DNA of 64,000 bases from Bolinopsis microptera (lineage: Eukaryota > Ctenophora > Tentaculata > Lobata > Bolinopsidae), in the NCBI RefSeq assembly GCF_026151205.1, contig NC_087080.1, positions 11,517,837-11,581,836 of the forward strand, written 5' to 3'. This document shows, in pieces, positions 46,235-58,507 of the stretch. How positions within the stretch are numbered: the first letter of the stretch is position 1; each line of letters opens with the position of its first letter. Made by a program: the position numbers and the translations under genes. Below the pieces are notes generated by a model. It was given only the letters and a program-made list of their open reading frames with translations, made no database searches and was not told the origin of the DNA.

Positions 46235-47529
46235 ATGATTGAGATAACCTGTAATGACAGGCTGGGTAAGAAAGTGCGTGTAAAGTGTAACGCTGATGAT
46301 ACAGTTGGGGACCTTAAGAAACTAATAGCCGCTCAGACTGGAACAAAATGGGAGAGAATTGTACTTAAGAAATGGTACACTATCTTCAAGGTAAAATTAC
46401 ATGTGAAACAATCTTGGCCATTTTCAGTCAGTTAGTTCTTTATATAACTCCAAAAGTTGTGACCTTGTATAGTAATCATGTGTCCTAAAAACCAAGGTGT
46501 CGTATTTTAAGAGGTGTGGTAAGAAACAAAGATATTTTATCTCCAAATAACCAGAGTTTGACACGATTCTGACGTCAAGGTTTTGTTCTCGCTTAAATAA
46601 TAATCTATTAATAGATTATTGTCACCGTCACAGCCCACAGGTGTAAGACATGTCCTAAACCTCGTGTCACGTGTTTCCAGATTTGCACGAGATATTTAAC
46701 CACTAACCAGGGGTAGTGGTGTAGTAACCAGTGGAACTGAATAAAGTATTTTGATCGCTCGACTGCTCTCTATTACATCGCCAAAACAGGTTTCTTTCAT
46801 TCAAATTTCTGATTGTTTCTGAATAGACTCAATGAAGACAGATTCTAATGGAAATAAATATTAGAATCTGTCTTCACTGAGTCCAGAAACAATCAGAAAT
46901 TTGAACGAAAGAAACATCGAATCATGAGACTCAATATTAATACACGGCCCAATCAAATCGCCAAAACATAGATACACATTTCCACTTATGTTTTTAGGCA
47001 AGAAAATTATCCTATACTGCATTTGAGAATAAGGTAACTGCAACCTCCGATGAGTATGAAAGATTACGTAAAACTACACTTAAAAGTACACAACGCAAAC
47101 CGGCTGACTTAAGTACAATAATTATTACCTTCACTTGGACACCGGCCGTCCTAACAAGCTGCGAAAATATCTATGACAACGGAATGTAACCATGGCAACC
47201 ACCTCCCACCCCTATGCCTGGTCATTAGTAAGGTTTTATTCATTATTGATTAGTCTACCACGTAATTTAGGTTGGTGTTGTAATATTGTAATTATTTATT
47301 ATTGGCAATGTTACAACCGGAAATTTTGGTACTTGAGGAATCTTTTCTCTTTTAAGTACGTGTTTTTTTGTGCATCACAGAGTCAGAAGTTCATTTATGA
47401 CACAAATACCGAATCAGGGCATGTCAGGCGGTTTCTCCTTTTTGACCACTTTCTTTTTCGCAGGATCACGTGATGCTGAGTGACTACGAGATTCACGACG
47501 GAATGAACCTGGAGCTCTATTACCAATGA
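46235..47529 (+). CDS. UBL5: Ubiquitin-like protein 5 (Hub1)
   Basis: Two exons, 46235-46390 and 47464-47529, give exactly 73 aa, the length of UBL5/Hub1 in animals. The protein opens [23 protein letters not shown] and ends [15 protein letters not shown]; it is strongly conserved. It ends in YYQ without the ubiquitin di-Gly, as known for this family, which binds non-covalently. It attaches to the HIND motif of SART1/Snu66 and Prp38 and affects alternative splicing, so it works in the same nuclear machinery as SMU1 in this window. The intron (about 1.07 kb) holds a 126-bp hairpin. Confidence 0.97.
46790..46915. repeat. Near-perfect 126-bp hairpin in UBL5 intron
   Basis: 46790-46849 and 46860-46915 are inverted copies (outer bases GTTTCTTTC / GAAAGAAAC, inner TAGAATCTGTCTTC), about 57 bp each with few mismatches and a loop of about 10 bp. 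Could be a tiny foldback element or, if transcribed, a long hairpin RNA. Confidence 0.9.
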
Positions 47530-48041
47530 ACTTCACCCTTCACTGGTTACCATGACAACTGCTTTCTCATTCAGAGAGACCTACCGCCCAACTTCTTTGT
47601 TATCAAATGTTATCCAGCTTTCACATCTTCTTCAATAAAACGCTCGTCAATGTCGTAAAAATTTAACTACATTTCGTGTTTTTGACCGTGGTTTTACAAC
47701 TGTTGAGGTTTAATCTTTACAGTCTTGATGTTTACAAGGTTGGCTAAGACTTCATTTTATTTATTTTTTTGCGGTTATACTTTTAATTATATTGTTTTAT
47801 TGTCTATTAGTTTGACTTCCTCCATAACTTCTAACAGATCTTAAAGGGAACAAATCCTCCGTGGAGTTTTCACTTCATTTTAACACTGTAATTCAATATA
47901 TCTGGCAACATGTGATTTATTTAAGCTGTTAAATCTCAGCATACTTACCTAATTCGTCTCTATTTGTTTAGCATGAAGCAAAAGCGACTGAAGATGAGAA
48001 GGATGATTACTGGCTCTATTCCATAACTCACTTAACAAAAA

Positions 48042-48743
48042 ATGCCGAAAGTCAGCTCAAAGTCCGCCAAAGTCCGCTCATCTCCTAAGAAACTAGGCCC
48101 AATATTTGGTGGCTGTTCTGAGGAGGAGATAAGATCTAGAACCCTTCCGGAACTGATCCGACCCAACCTCTCCCTTCTGTTCGTGGGGATCAACCCAGGT
48201 CTTTACTCTGCATACAAGGGTCACTACTACTCAAAGAAGGGTAACCATTTCTGGCCCTGTCTTGTACAGTCCGGCCTGGTTCCCTCAAATTTCGGACCTG
48301 AGAACGATCAGGATTGTTTAAGTTTGGAGACAAGTATCGGGTTTACTGACATTGTTAGTCGGTGTACACGTGCACAGAGCGAACTTAAAGACGAAGAGTT
48401 TGATGAAGGAGTGAGGGAGGTGCGTGCTAAACTGATAAAATATAACCCGATGGTGGTTGTGTTCAATAGTAAGCAGATATTTTCCCGGTTCACGGGAGAG
48501 AAAATGAAGGATGTGAAGAGTGGGCGGCAGAGTTACAAGTTGGAGGGGTGTTTTAGTGTGTTCTACATGATGACTAACACTTCCCCTCTCAACGCTCATT
48601 TCCCTACCGTACAGTCTAGAATGTTCTATTATGAAGAGATTAAGAGTTTGTTAGCAGAGCAGAGGGTGAGTCCATACTGGAGAACTAACTCGGAGAATAG
48701 TCAGGGAAATGGTTACATGGACAATGGGTCAGATGATCATTGA
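48042..48743 (+). CDS. TDG/MUG-family mismatch uracil/thymine glycosylase
   Basis: A single uninterrupted 233-codon frame. It reads LLFVGINPGLYSAYKGHYYSK, GNHFWPCLVQSGL, GFTDIVSRCTR, MVVVFNSKQIFSRF and ends the fold with MMTNTSPLNAHFPTVQSRMFYYEEI. The GINPG motif with its Asn is the catalytic loop of the TDG/MUG family, which removes T or U from G mismatches in base-excision repair, and in vertebrates also 5-formyl- and 5-carboxylcytosine. The second active-site loop is MMTNTSPLNAHF rather than the usual MPSSSARCAQF, so specificity may be altered. The short Lys/Ser-rich start (1-20) is probably nuclear targeting. It lacks the long N- and C-terminal arms of vertebrate TDG. It is intronless while its neighbours have introns. 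Confidence 0.88.
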   Translation: MPKVSSKSAKVRSSPKKLGPIFGGCSEEEIRSRTLPELIRPNLSLLFVGINPGLYSAYKGHYYSKKGNHFWPCLVQSGLVPSNFGPENDQDCLSLETSIGFTDIVSRCTRAQSELKDEEFDEGVREVRAKLIKYNPMVVVFNSKQIFSRFTGEKMKDVKSGRQSYKLEGCFSVFYMMTNTSPLNAHFPTVQSRMFYYEEIKSLLAEQRVSPYWRTNSENSQGNGYMDNGSDDH

Positions 48744-49251
48744 ATAATTTACTAAAATTATAATAGCCCAGATTTCAGAGAATTTTCAAATTTTTTCAGC
48801 GCTCATAAATTAACTATTATTTTGCTTTGTCTCCTCATAAACAGCGGGATGACACCCGCCCACTGTTTTATATTAGCACTAAATTCGAAAAAGGTTTCAC
48901 GTATTGATCATGTGTGTAATTGGTTTTTATTGCAAGTTACTGTTTGACCTTTATGTATCTAGCCATCTAATTCATATCCATAGAGGCGGAAAACATTTAT
49001 AGTTATACCCTCTTTCTGCATTGATTGTGTTAAATGTATTATAATTTGATATTGTATTTATTTTGATGTATTTGAATAATTTTCACTTTTAATTTATTTA
49101 TATGTCTAGTTTGCATTATGTATATATCTGCTGATGTTTTATGACTGGTCAAAATCTATAAATTACCACTTACTGATACTAGTAACTATAGTAACTATCG
49201 TAACTATAGTAACCATAGTAACTTCTTACTGACACTAGTAACTAGTGAAGC
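48744..49251. other. Intergenic with TAACTATAG tandem tract
   Basis: No gene. 49175-49225 has degenerate TAGTAACTA/TATAGTAAC units just before the next ATG. Confidence 0.5.
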
Positions 49252-50307
49252 ATGGGTCGTGGCAGAAGGGAGAATGGAATGTTCCGATTCAGTTGGTTCA
49301 TTAAAAAGAGAAACATGCAGTTCGCAGGGGTAAGTTATTTGTTAATATAGTCGTCTTTAGGTTTGCTTGGGTTGTAAAAATACAGGAAATTGTAATTCCT
49401 TTCGTTTTTCCCGTAATCTTCCGTCAACTTGTTTATGAGCATATAAAATACCTAAAAATTCACTTTACCACTTTATAACTGTGTTTCTGTTTCAGTTCTT
49501 CGTCCTAGCTGGTCCCTTTATGTGGACGTGGGTTTACTGCTATAAGAACTGGGAGAAACTTGGTCTCAACACTAATGTGAGTAATTATAATAACTAATTG
49601 GTAACTATATAAACTAATTAGTAACTATAGTAACTAAAGTAACTAATGTGAGTCACTCTGACACTCCTATCACTTTTGTGTGAAATCTTACTGTTCTCAA
49701 ACTATTTGTGTACAATGATTCCAGTAAATTCTACTTTTTACTGCTGAAATGGTTACAATTGCATCCGTGATGTCTGTGCAGAGCATTCCAAATCATGAGC
49801 AACACGACAAATTGTTCCCAATTGATCGCCTCTTCTCCAATCTCCACCACCCCCCCTCCCCTATTAAGGGGACATACACCAAAACCTTTTTTGCCGGGAC
49901 CCGGGATTTGACTTCATATTATGAAAGTATAGATTACAACTGTAAGATTTGAGGCATTGAAAAAAATTTTTGAGAGTACGCACATTCGAAAAAAAAATTA
50001 TTTTCTTTTTCGAAAGTTTTGGAAATTTTGAGAAGTCAGTCATAATATGAAGTCAAATCCCGGGTCCCGGCAAAAAAGGTTTTGGTGTATGTCCCCTTAA
50101 CCTCAACTAACCCTCGCCTTCCCACAGTGGTACAACACCCTGAACAACAGACTAGACCAAGGCTACAAGATGAGACTCCAGCAAGGATTAGCAGATCCAG
50201 ACGCTCTCAGAGCTAGATTGAACAAGCTACAAGCGCCTGAGGAGTACGCTGATCATTTACCTGCTGATGATTTTGTAGCTCATCATGCTATATACCGTAA
50301 AGATTAG
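49252..50307 (+). CDS. Small single-pass membrane protein, 112 aa
   Basis: Three exons, 49252-49329, 49496-49576 and 50128-50307, all in phase 0, give 112 aa. The N-terminus is basic (MGRGRRENGMFRFSWFIKKRN), followed by one membrane helix (about 25-41, AGFFVLAGPFMWTWVYC), then a charged, probably helical tail with RLQQGLADPDALRARLNKLQ and a final HHAIYRKD. The basic start and single helix are like accessory subunits of inner mitochondrial membrane complexes, but I do not recognise the family, so this is only an impression. The frame and splice sites are clean, which argues for a real gene. Confidence 0.7.
49868..50096. mobile_element. 229-bp MITE flanked by TTAA
   Basis: The inverted ends GGGGACATACACCAAAACC (and inward CGGGACCCGGGATTTGACTTC) mirror 50096-50036. 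The element is flanked on both sides by TTAA (49864-49867 and 50097-50100), the target duplication of piggyBac-type transposases. It lies in intron 2 of the small membrane protein gene. Confidence 0.9.
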
Positions 50308-51216
50308 AGAAGCTGTCTATTAACTGTTTGTTGAGATCACTTGTTGGGTGATGTGGAACTTATTGTGAGAGAGGGCTAATTAATAATTAATTAAATAATT
50401 AATAATATCTTGAGAATTGAGAACCTTTGGTGTTCTAGGTTTCTGATCATAACTAGTGGATAAGTGGATGGTTAGAATTTGGTTAGAATTTGTTGGAGTC
50501 ACGACTATCTCCGTTTCAGTGTAAGCAAATTGAACAATTTTACCATTTTTGTACCATAATCTCATGCTCAAGAGCGTGCCTTTTTCGTGTTTATATCGGT
50601 CGTTTAAAAGGTTGGTTTAAAAGGATTAAATAATACCATATTTGGTCAATGGAAGTAGTTTGGTTCTAATACTGTGTAGATTAATTCAAGAATAAAAGTA
50701 GAACCAATCGCTTCTATTAACATATGCCTATGGTGTTGTTAAATCGTTTTTGAACATTTTAACCGACAACAAATTTCGAATCACCAACACAGTACACAGC
50801 GACACACAAAACCCATGAACATAATACGAAATACGAAATAGAAGTTTAAATTATTGAGTTAGGTTCAGTTTACTGATATTATAAAATGATACATCTTTTG
50901 TATATAATGGAGCATTTTCTTTTCTAAACGCATTCTGATGATTTCAAGTTGATGAAAAAGTAGAAGTAGTGAAGTAACATAAACAAACTGTCATACGTTG
51001 TGTGACCCGCCGCGCACGAAGTGCGCGGCTCCCCCTGTATCGTCAGGACGATAGTGACAAGTGAAACGACCGTGGGGGTCGCAACGTGATACAATAAACA
51101 AATAGGTCTGCAGATTACCAAGGGGATGCTTCTTTTTTCTGGAGTGTGCACAGATGACGACACTACCCCAGCCTCCAAACATTTCTATTTCTAACAAATA
51201 GTTCGATTCAGTACCA
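50308..51216. other. Intergenic, no gene recognised
   Basis: AT-rich up to 51000, then a more GC-rich stretch (51001-51180) of repeat-like character. Frames here are short and have no family features. Confidence 0.45.
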
Positions 51217-52246
51217 AAATTATGAACCCAAAGATTACGGGACTACCTGGCCAAAATATCATCGAGGTCATTCCGCCATTCATTCTTAGAGTCTATAAGT
51301 ATAAACACTAGTGACTAAGCCCAGGTAAGGTTCAGTTTCACCACGTTACGTCACGGTTCTGCGTCCTCTAGCAAGGGTGTCACTGTCAGGTGAACTTTCA
51401 GCTATCTGCCGATAGCTATAGTGATGTACGGTTGGGCATAATTATTGACGGATGTTACTCGTCTAAATTTCTTCGAGGCAAGTGCTACGAAGTAGCGCGC
51501 GCCGGGCTAGTCCATTAACAATGGACAAGCATCAAGCATAGTTCATAGTTAGGCCGGTAGAATTGAAAATGAAGTCACTATAAATGAAATGACAATAATA
51601 AGGGTCACGACGTGATCTGATACAAGCAAGTGCTACAAAGTACTACTACTAGTAATAATAATAATTTGCCATTTGGTCGACCGCAGTCAGAAAGTTACTG
51701 GGCCGCGCTCAGCCTGTCATTCCGCCAAATCTTTATGTTAATGAACATAATCAATAATAGCCTGGGGTCCTCAGGTAAATTATGAACCCAAAGATTACGG
51801 GACTACCTGGCCAAAATATCATCGAGGTCATTCCGCCATTCATTCTTAGAGTCTATAAGTATAAACACTAGTGACTAAGCCCAGGTAAGGTTCAGTTTCA
51901 CCACGTTACGTCACGGTTCTGCGTCCTCTAGCAAGGGTGTCACTGTCAGGTGAACTTTCAGCTATCTGCCGATAGCTATAGTGATGCACGGTTGGGCATA
52001 ATTATTGACGGATGTTACTCGTCTAAATTTCTTTGAGGCAAGTGCTACGAAGTAGCGCGCGCCGGGCTAGTCCATTAACAATTGACAAGCATCAAGCATA
52101 GTTCATAGTTAGGCCGGTAGAATTGAAAATGAAGTCACTATAAATGAAATGACAATAATAAGGGTCACGACGTGATACAAGCAAGTGCTACAAAGTACTA
52201 CTACTAGTAATAATAAGAATTTGCCATTTGGTCGACCGCAGTCGGA
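51217..52246. repeat. Large near-identical direct repeat (560-bp period)
   Basis: 51217-51692 is repeated at 51777-52246 with only a few substitutions and one 6-bp difference. Between them lies an 84-bp spacer that carries the CTGGGCCGCGCTCAGCC element end seen at 28.3, 30.9 and 61.3 kb. No ORF spans it. Confidence 0.9.
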
Positions 52247-52982
52247 AAGCCGATTTCCCTGTCTAATTGCATTTCGGCCACGGTCCTTTCGGTATACAGA
52301 TTTCCCTGCAGTATAGTCGGGACGCAACCCCAGTACAGGCATATACACTCGTGTTATTTTCGCAGCTCTAATGAAAGCCACTACTATTTACACCATGGTT
52401 TGGTAATTCAAATTGATTCACGATGTCGCAATCCTTTGCATCTCGCCGATCTGCATACTGTGGTTGCTAAAAGATGCGCGGCGCAGCCCAGTGGCAGTAG
52501 TGCATTGCGCTACAAAAAACGACTATTCATAACCTTTAATTTAACATTTTTGCTTCGCAAAAATTATGAACGAAAAAAATCAGTGTCGTATTTATAAGTG
52601 TATAACCTACCAAGACGCGCGCCGAATCAAATTTTGTACTCGACTCGTACCGTTATGCAGAAACAAATTTTTTATGGATCAGTGGTGCACCCGTTAATAT
52701 CGAATTCATGATTTTGGTATTACCAGGAACAAAGAGCATATAAGTATAATTGTAGTTTGATTTTTTTAAAGATATTCGCGGCGCGGAAATTTAATTGACG
52801 ATGTCAATTCATCGCAGCTCGGCGCGGCACAGTAGGGCAATTTTGAATTTGCCGATCTAGCGCGAGAAGCCTCATTGATCAGTGCGCGGCGCGGCACAGT
52901 AACGCATTGTAGGTTTACATGTTACAACCTACCAGGACGCGTGCCGAGTTCATGGACTCGTCGACGGTCCTGTATATGTATA
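52247..52982. other. Repeat-like intergenic sequence
   Basis: Contains several GCGCGGCGC-type short palindromes (for example near 52480, 52778, 52815 and 52885) and two similar AACCTACCARGACGCGYGCCGA blocks (about 52604 and 52926). No gene. Confidence 0.5.
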
Positions 52983-53843
52983 TAGTAGAGGCTCTTACGG
53001 GCATTGTCTGCTCGATACGTTAGGGACCCCAGATACACCTTACTAGACGTATTTTTGACCGTAGAATCGATTAAAAGTGGTTTCAAGATGATTGGACTGA
53101 TTGTTCTGGGGGAAAATCGCAAAAAACCGATTTTTGGGCCAAAAATAGACCAAAAAACCATGTTTTTTGATATTTTGAGCAAGTTAATTTTGTTGGCATA
53201 TCGGCAAAACTTGCATAAAGATAGCTAAAAGACAGCCGCACAAGATTGTATAAAAATAAAACAAATCCCTCTATTTGTTCTGAGGTAAAAATCCAAAAAA
53301 GTGGTAAAAATTTTGACTTTTTTGCTTGAAGTTTGAATAATTTTTTGCAGTTGTATTAAATCAACCCAAAAATAGTCACATCGTGTTTGCCTAAATTGTT
53401 CCTTTCCGAGAAGTACCCACTTCATATACTTTATCGAAGTTTGAATATTTTCACTCCGCAAGCGTTTTTGCCAAATTTTCGACGCGCACTACGCGCAAAA
53501 GCATTTAGTTGTTATCAATTGGCACCCGCGCGTTCATCATAAATTTCAAACAGATATAACTCAGCGAGATTATGTCCGTTCTAGCTCATATTTTCACACT
53601 AAATAGAAAATAATGTGATCTTATTGCTGACAAAATATGAATATGATTACTCTATTTGCCTTAGAGTAATAGACTGTCAAAGTTTAAAACGCGCATTGGT
53701 ATAGCACGTGACTAATAAGGCCAAATTTATACTTCTTAACATATTATCGATCCTTAGACATCATACTATTGTGTCCAATTAGCGGTTAGGTCTCTAAACT
53801 CGTAGCAGAAAACACGTCTTTTTGCCCGTAAGAGCCTCTACTA
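52983..53843. mobile_element. 861-bp element with 19-bp terminal inverted repeats
   Basis: GTAGAGGCTCTTACGGGCA at the left end is exactly mirrored at the right end (TGCCCGTAAGAGCCTCTAC), with TA on both outer sides, fitting a Tc1/mariner-like TA target. Inward the arms continue imperfectly (GTTAGGGACC against GTTAGGTCTC). No transposase frame, so non-autonomous. Confidence 0.85.
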
Positions 53844-54299
53844 ATATGCAATATGGAACATATATTTTACGAGTATCAGTATCACCCGTTAAAGTAACAC
53901 ATCGCGCTACAAATAAACCGGAAATCTCCGCCAGCTGTTATACTCAAGTTTGGGCACCCTATTGTCATCATTAATAATTGACCTCCACAGCGCATCACAC
54001 AATATATCCCTGCGATTAGTTTTATCATGTTATTGGTTATATTATCTTTAATTCCAGCAATAAATGGCACGGTTTTCAGTTATTTATTTTTAATTTCTCG
54101 TTCAATTTGATTGGCTCGTTCAATTTGATTGTGGATTGGCTCGTTTTTTGTTTTTGTAACTGGGTAATCGATGGTAATTTGGTATTAAAAGTAATCAAAC
54201 CACAAATTCGACAATAAATCAATAATATTAAATTATGAAAACGTGTACACTATCGAATAAAAAATAAAAAATATTATTCATCATATCAATAAGATCAGA

Positions 54300-57200
54300 T
54301 TACATGTTGGTGTCTTCTACGTTTTCAGTATGACCAAGATTACTATACTGATTGTTCGCTGTGGAGTGAGGAACATTGGCAAGTTCAATACTGGGAGCAG
54401 CTAAATTCTGCACAGTATCAACCACTAAAACCTTAGTCTCCAGCGACAAGCAGTTTTCAGCAATGTATACTGTGGGTTGTTTGCTTTTCTCACTAAGAGG
54501 ATTGTCTGGTAAATTATATTTCATTTTCTCCCACATCAGCTGCACAAAGTTATCGTACAGTAGGGGGTTGATAACTGAGTTAATCGGAAGAATGACAATA
54601 GAGAAGGCAGCATACCAAGGGGAAGCGTCAACAATCCCACGATAATGAAGAAAGCTTGTGCACACAAAAGGAATCCAACACAGGAAATCTGTGAAGATTA
54701 TTAATGAAACTTTTTTTGAAGAGCTCTGTTCCTGTTTACCAGGAATTTGTTTGCCTTGCTCTGGTTGTTTTTAGTCTTTGCAGCTGTAGTTGACTTGGCT
54801 GATCGCACTGACAGAGAATGAATGAAGATATAGCAGGCTGTAATGACAGCAAAGCAAATAATGTTAACAGACAGAATAATTGCAGTGTAGGTCCATTGTG
54901 GGTCGTCAGGTGTAACAAAGTATTTGAACAAGCAAACCCCGTCATTACCGTAGAAGTGCAGTTTAGTAGGCTTCACTCCACCGTAATCGTTAGTGAACAT
55001 GCTCTCAATCAGCCTCCTTACTGTCGCCCACGTCATACCACTGCGTACATTGAAGGTATGATAGTAGCTGCTAATGATATTAATGTAGTGCTGCTTGGAT
55101 GGGGCTCCTACAAATAATGGCTGATCTGGATAGTGCAGTCCATTAACGAAGAAATCTTCTTGGGATGGAAGAAGGGGGAATATTGCTATGAATAAGGAGA
55201 TAGAGATCATTACTGTAATGGATATAACCACTTTTACAGTTTTGAACATTGTTAAAGATTCATTCCCTGTTATCCGTCTGACGGTGAAGGCTCTGTTCAG
55301 ACTCAGATATGTCATGGCAAACAGTGACACCTGAGACCCGAATGAACTTATAATACCGAGTGTTGCGCAATTGTTACTGGTGAGCCAACTGTATCTTGTC
55401 CTGCAATATGATTCTCCGATCTGAACATTTACAATGGCGATCGCCACCAAGTAGGATCCGACGAGGAAGTCACCAAAAGATATCATTAACACCATTGTTC
55501 TGTTGATTAGTTTTATTGGACTTTGGCAGCCTTTTATATCCGTGATGGATCTGAAAATGATGACAAGATTCAACAGAATAGCTGTGGATCCTATTAACCA
55601 AGCAAAGAAGGATAACACTCTACTTCGTATTAATTTATTGTCCATTTTCGATGACCCTGAAGTTTGATCAACACATTCATCAGAGAAATCTGAGCAGTCA
55701 ATACTGCCATCCCTCAGGCTCGTTATTGGTATAAACTCTCCATTCCCACATTGAAAGTTATTTACACACTTTACCTCGTCTGACCCGTCACCACAATCAT
55801 CCACAAGGTCACAAACTTTATCATATGTTATACAAAATCCATTATCACATGCGAAGAGATCACTAACATATCTTCCCTCTCTTTGTCTTGCAATTGTCAG
55901 ATATGAATTGTTCGCCAGAGTAAAGAATCGGTTTATTTTTATGTTGTGGCATGAATCATGAAGGACTCTTTTGACAATACATTCAGCTTTTTGGCAGGCC
56001 CCTAAACAACTAAGATAAACATACATCTCTCCATAAACATGTCTGCAGTCATACTTGGTGTTATTTGGTCGAAGTATTGGTTGAGGTAACACTCCAAACG
56101 GCATGTCCACAGCAACATATTCGTCTGTATATCCGGGAGAAATCTGTCTTTCCAGCTCATGTAAACCCGGAAGAATATGACCAATTCTTAGCCCATCTTT
56201 GTTCCGCAAGACACTACTAAAAACGTCAATTTTAGATCGAGAAGCTTTGCAGACAGAGCTCTCGTCTGGACACGATATTATACCATCACAGAGGTTGCTA
56301 AACTCAACTAACTGTTTGTTCTGACAGAGAAAAACCTCAAAACACGAAGCGTCCATCTCGGTGTAACGGGTTTTCCAGCCATATCCACAAGACTTCCACT
56401 GGGAGGAGTCTTCATCAACTCCATTCTGACAATCTTCAACTCCATCCATTACCCAAGACATCGGAATGGTTACCTCTTGTGTCCGTTTGTAGGACATTTT
56501 CCGCTGGCAACTTATTTTCGTCATTAAGCACAGTTCTTTGCTCTCATCAAGCCCTGAATTACAATCTTCATGACCGTCACAGAGTTGGTGTTTGTGTATA
56601 TGACACCCTCCCTCGGCGGTTACACACAAGTTCTCAATTCCATCATCACACAAGTCAGTTCCCTTACAGAGAGCGTACTTTGACACAAATGAGGCATAAC
56701 CCTCAACATTGCAGACCAGAGGAGATTCTAACGCATGAGAGCAGTTCAGCTGGTCAATGTAGTTGCTGCATACTTCGAACCTGGGATTGGGGACAGTGCA
56801 CATATTTCCGGGGACAAGCGCTATCTTCCTCGCACCCAATAAATCCGAGTTTGTGCAATGTTTTTCTGATGAGCATTCCTGTTCGTCAGCTGCCAAAGGT
56901 ACAACACAATCTATAAAACCGTCACAAATAGCCGCTGGTGGTACATACCAATTTGAGGAGTCTCCTATTTGATTTCCCATCCTTTTACTGTAGAACGTAT
57001 TTTGACATATTGTGCCGGAGAACGAGGCATTGGTTGTGCACTCTAGTTCATCTTGACAGAGCATGCAGTCACAGTTTCCATCACACAGTTTATGGGAGTC
57101 TACTTTGTCCATGTAGCTGTGTTCGCACCAAGCTGTGTCATTGGAACAGACCTGTTCATCAATATCCGTGTTGAGGCAGTCTTTTATACCGTTACAGGCA

Positions 57201-57855
57201 TACCGTCTTATTTGAGATCTTCCACCTAGATGTCGTAAACGTCTTCCCCATGAAGTGCTGTAAACCTTAGAGCAGATGAACGCTCCACATACCATCGGAG
57301 CCTCCTGAGGTATTCGTTGTTCTTCACACAGTGGAAACCCGCAGAACTGATAGTAAGAGGGATCGTTCTCACAAACGTCAGTGAATCCCAACTCGTTGCA
57401 TATTTTGGGGTCGGTTTTGTAGGTCAAGTAAGTTGTGTTGGAGTGGGCGCATTTAATTTTGAATTTTCCATCGGTTTTACAAACTTCTTTGAGGTATCCT
57501 CTGACACTGATTATTCGACAGTCAGAAACTGAAATTAATAAGAATATTGAATGAAAAATAGTTGTTTTTATAACTTACAACTTTAGTTGGCCTTCAAACT
57601 GGTTTGTTGCCGTTCAATGACGGATTAGTGTGTAAAATATCCGATCTACCAAGAAAATATAAAAAGGAGCGTCAATTTTGCGATTTATTTGATCATTTTG
57701 TTTCAGGAATTAGGATTACTATTAGTGCACTCTTCGTGGGCAAAGAAAACTGCAAAAAAAAACAAGAAGGTTTTCAACTTACTTTGTGCAGCAAGCGATG
57801 AGTCACTCAAACAAAAAGCCCCAGAGATGAATATAACTGCTGCCTGGAGCCACAT
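54300..57855 (-). CDS. LDLa-module 7TM receptor (GRL101/RXFP-like), one frame break
   Basis: Exon 1 (57855-57783) gives MWLQAAVIFISGAFCLSDSS, a signal peptide; the second exon starts at 57528 in matching phase. The ectodomain of about 600 aa is Cys-rich with repeated LDL-receptor class A modules; the clearest are CDGHEDCNSGLDESKELC and CDLVDDCGDGSDEVKC. Then come TM1 (FFAWLIGSTAILLNLVIIF), TM2, TM3 with LSLNRAFTV at the DRY position, TM4, TM5 (IILSVNIICFAVITACYIF), TM6 (KVSLIIFTDFLCWIPF) and TM7 ending NPLLY. TM6 and TM7 match relaxin and glycoprotein-hormone receptors. A seven-T run at 54711-54717 puts TM6-TM7 (down to 54300) one base out of frame with the rest. This could be a sequencing error, a tiny unseen splice or a true mutation. 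Ligand unknown. Confidence 0.85.
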
Positions 57856-58507
57856 ATTTTACATTAGCTCATCTGAAGATATAAATATAATACAATTTAT
57901 GATGAGGAAATATTAGTACTTTATAGTATACTCCAGTAGCATAGAGGTGTTGAGTTTGCACTATGATGTATAGAGTTTTTTGCTATACTGGATATGGTCA
58001 AATAGGTCATTGGTAACTCAAATCACTGAGGGCCGCATGTTGTGTCGTTAGTCCCAACCCTGTGGAGCCACGCCCATATTTCATATCAGGTGCGTACATG
58101 GGAAATTTTTAACTCAGCTTCTAAGGTCTTAGAGACTCAAAATTGAGTTTAAAATGACCGCAATGCACATGTTTATATTGGTACTCATGTGAAGGTCATG
58201 AAAGCCCTAAATGCTTATTTTTGGAAAAAATTCAGAAAAACTGATTTTCACTTGGGCGCAAGTTAAACATCTGCTCTAGAAATTAAGTGAAATTAAGTAT
58301 GAAGTTCAGTGTGTACAACGTTTATATAAATGCAGGATCCTTTGTACGGTCATTCTGCATCAGAATTGTTAAGGTACGCAATTCTATAACTAGTTTCAAC
58401 CCAAGGGTGCAAAACTTCTAAATTATCCCCAGGCGCAAATATATGACTTCTCTATCTCAGCTTCTGAACGTCGTAGGGGCCTTTCTTTGAACTTGCAAAC
58501 TAACTAA

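Noticed and set aside
56479-57174. Plus-strand frames opposite the LDLa receptor
   Set aside because: Shadows of the Cys-rich coding strand; no domain content.
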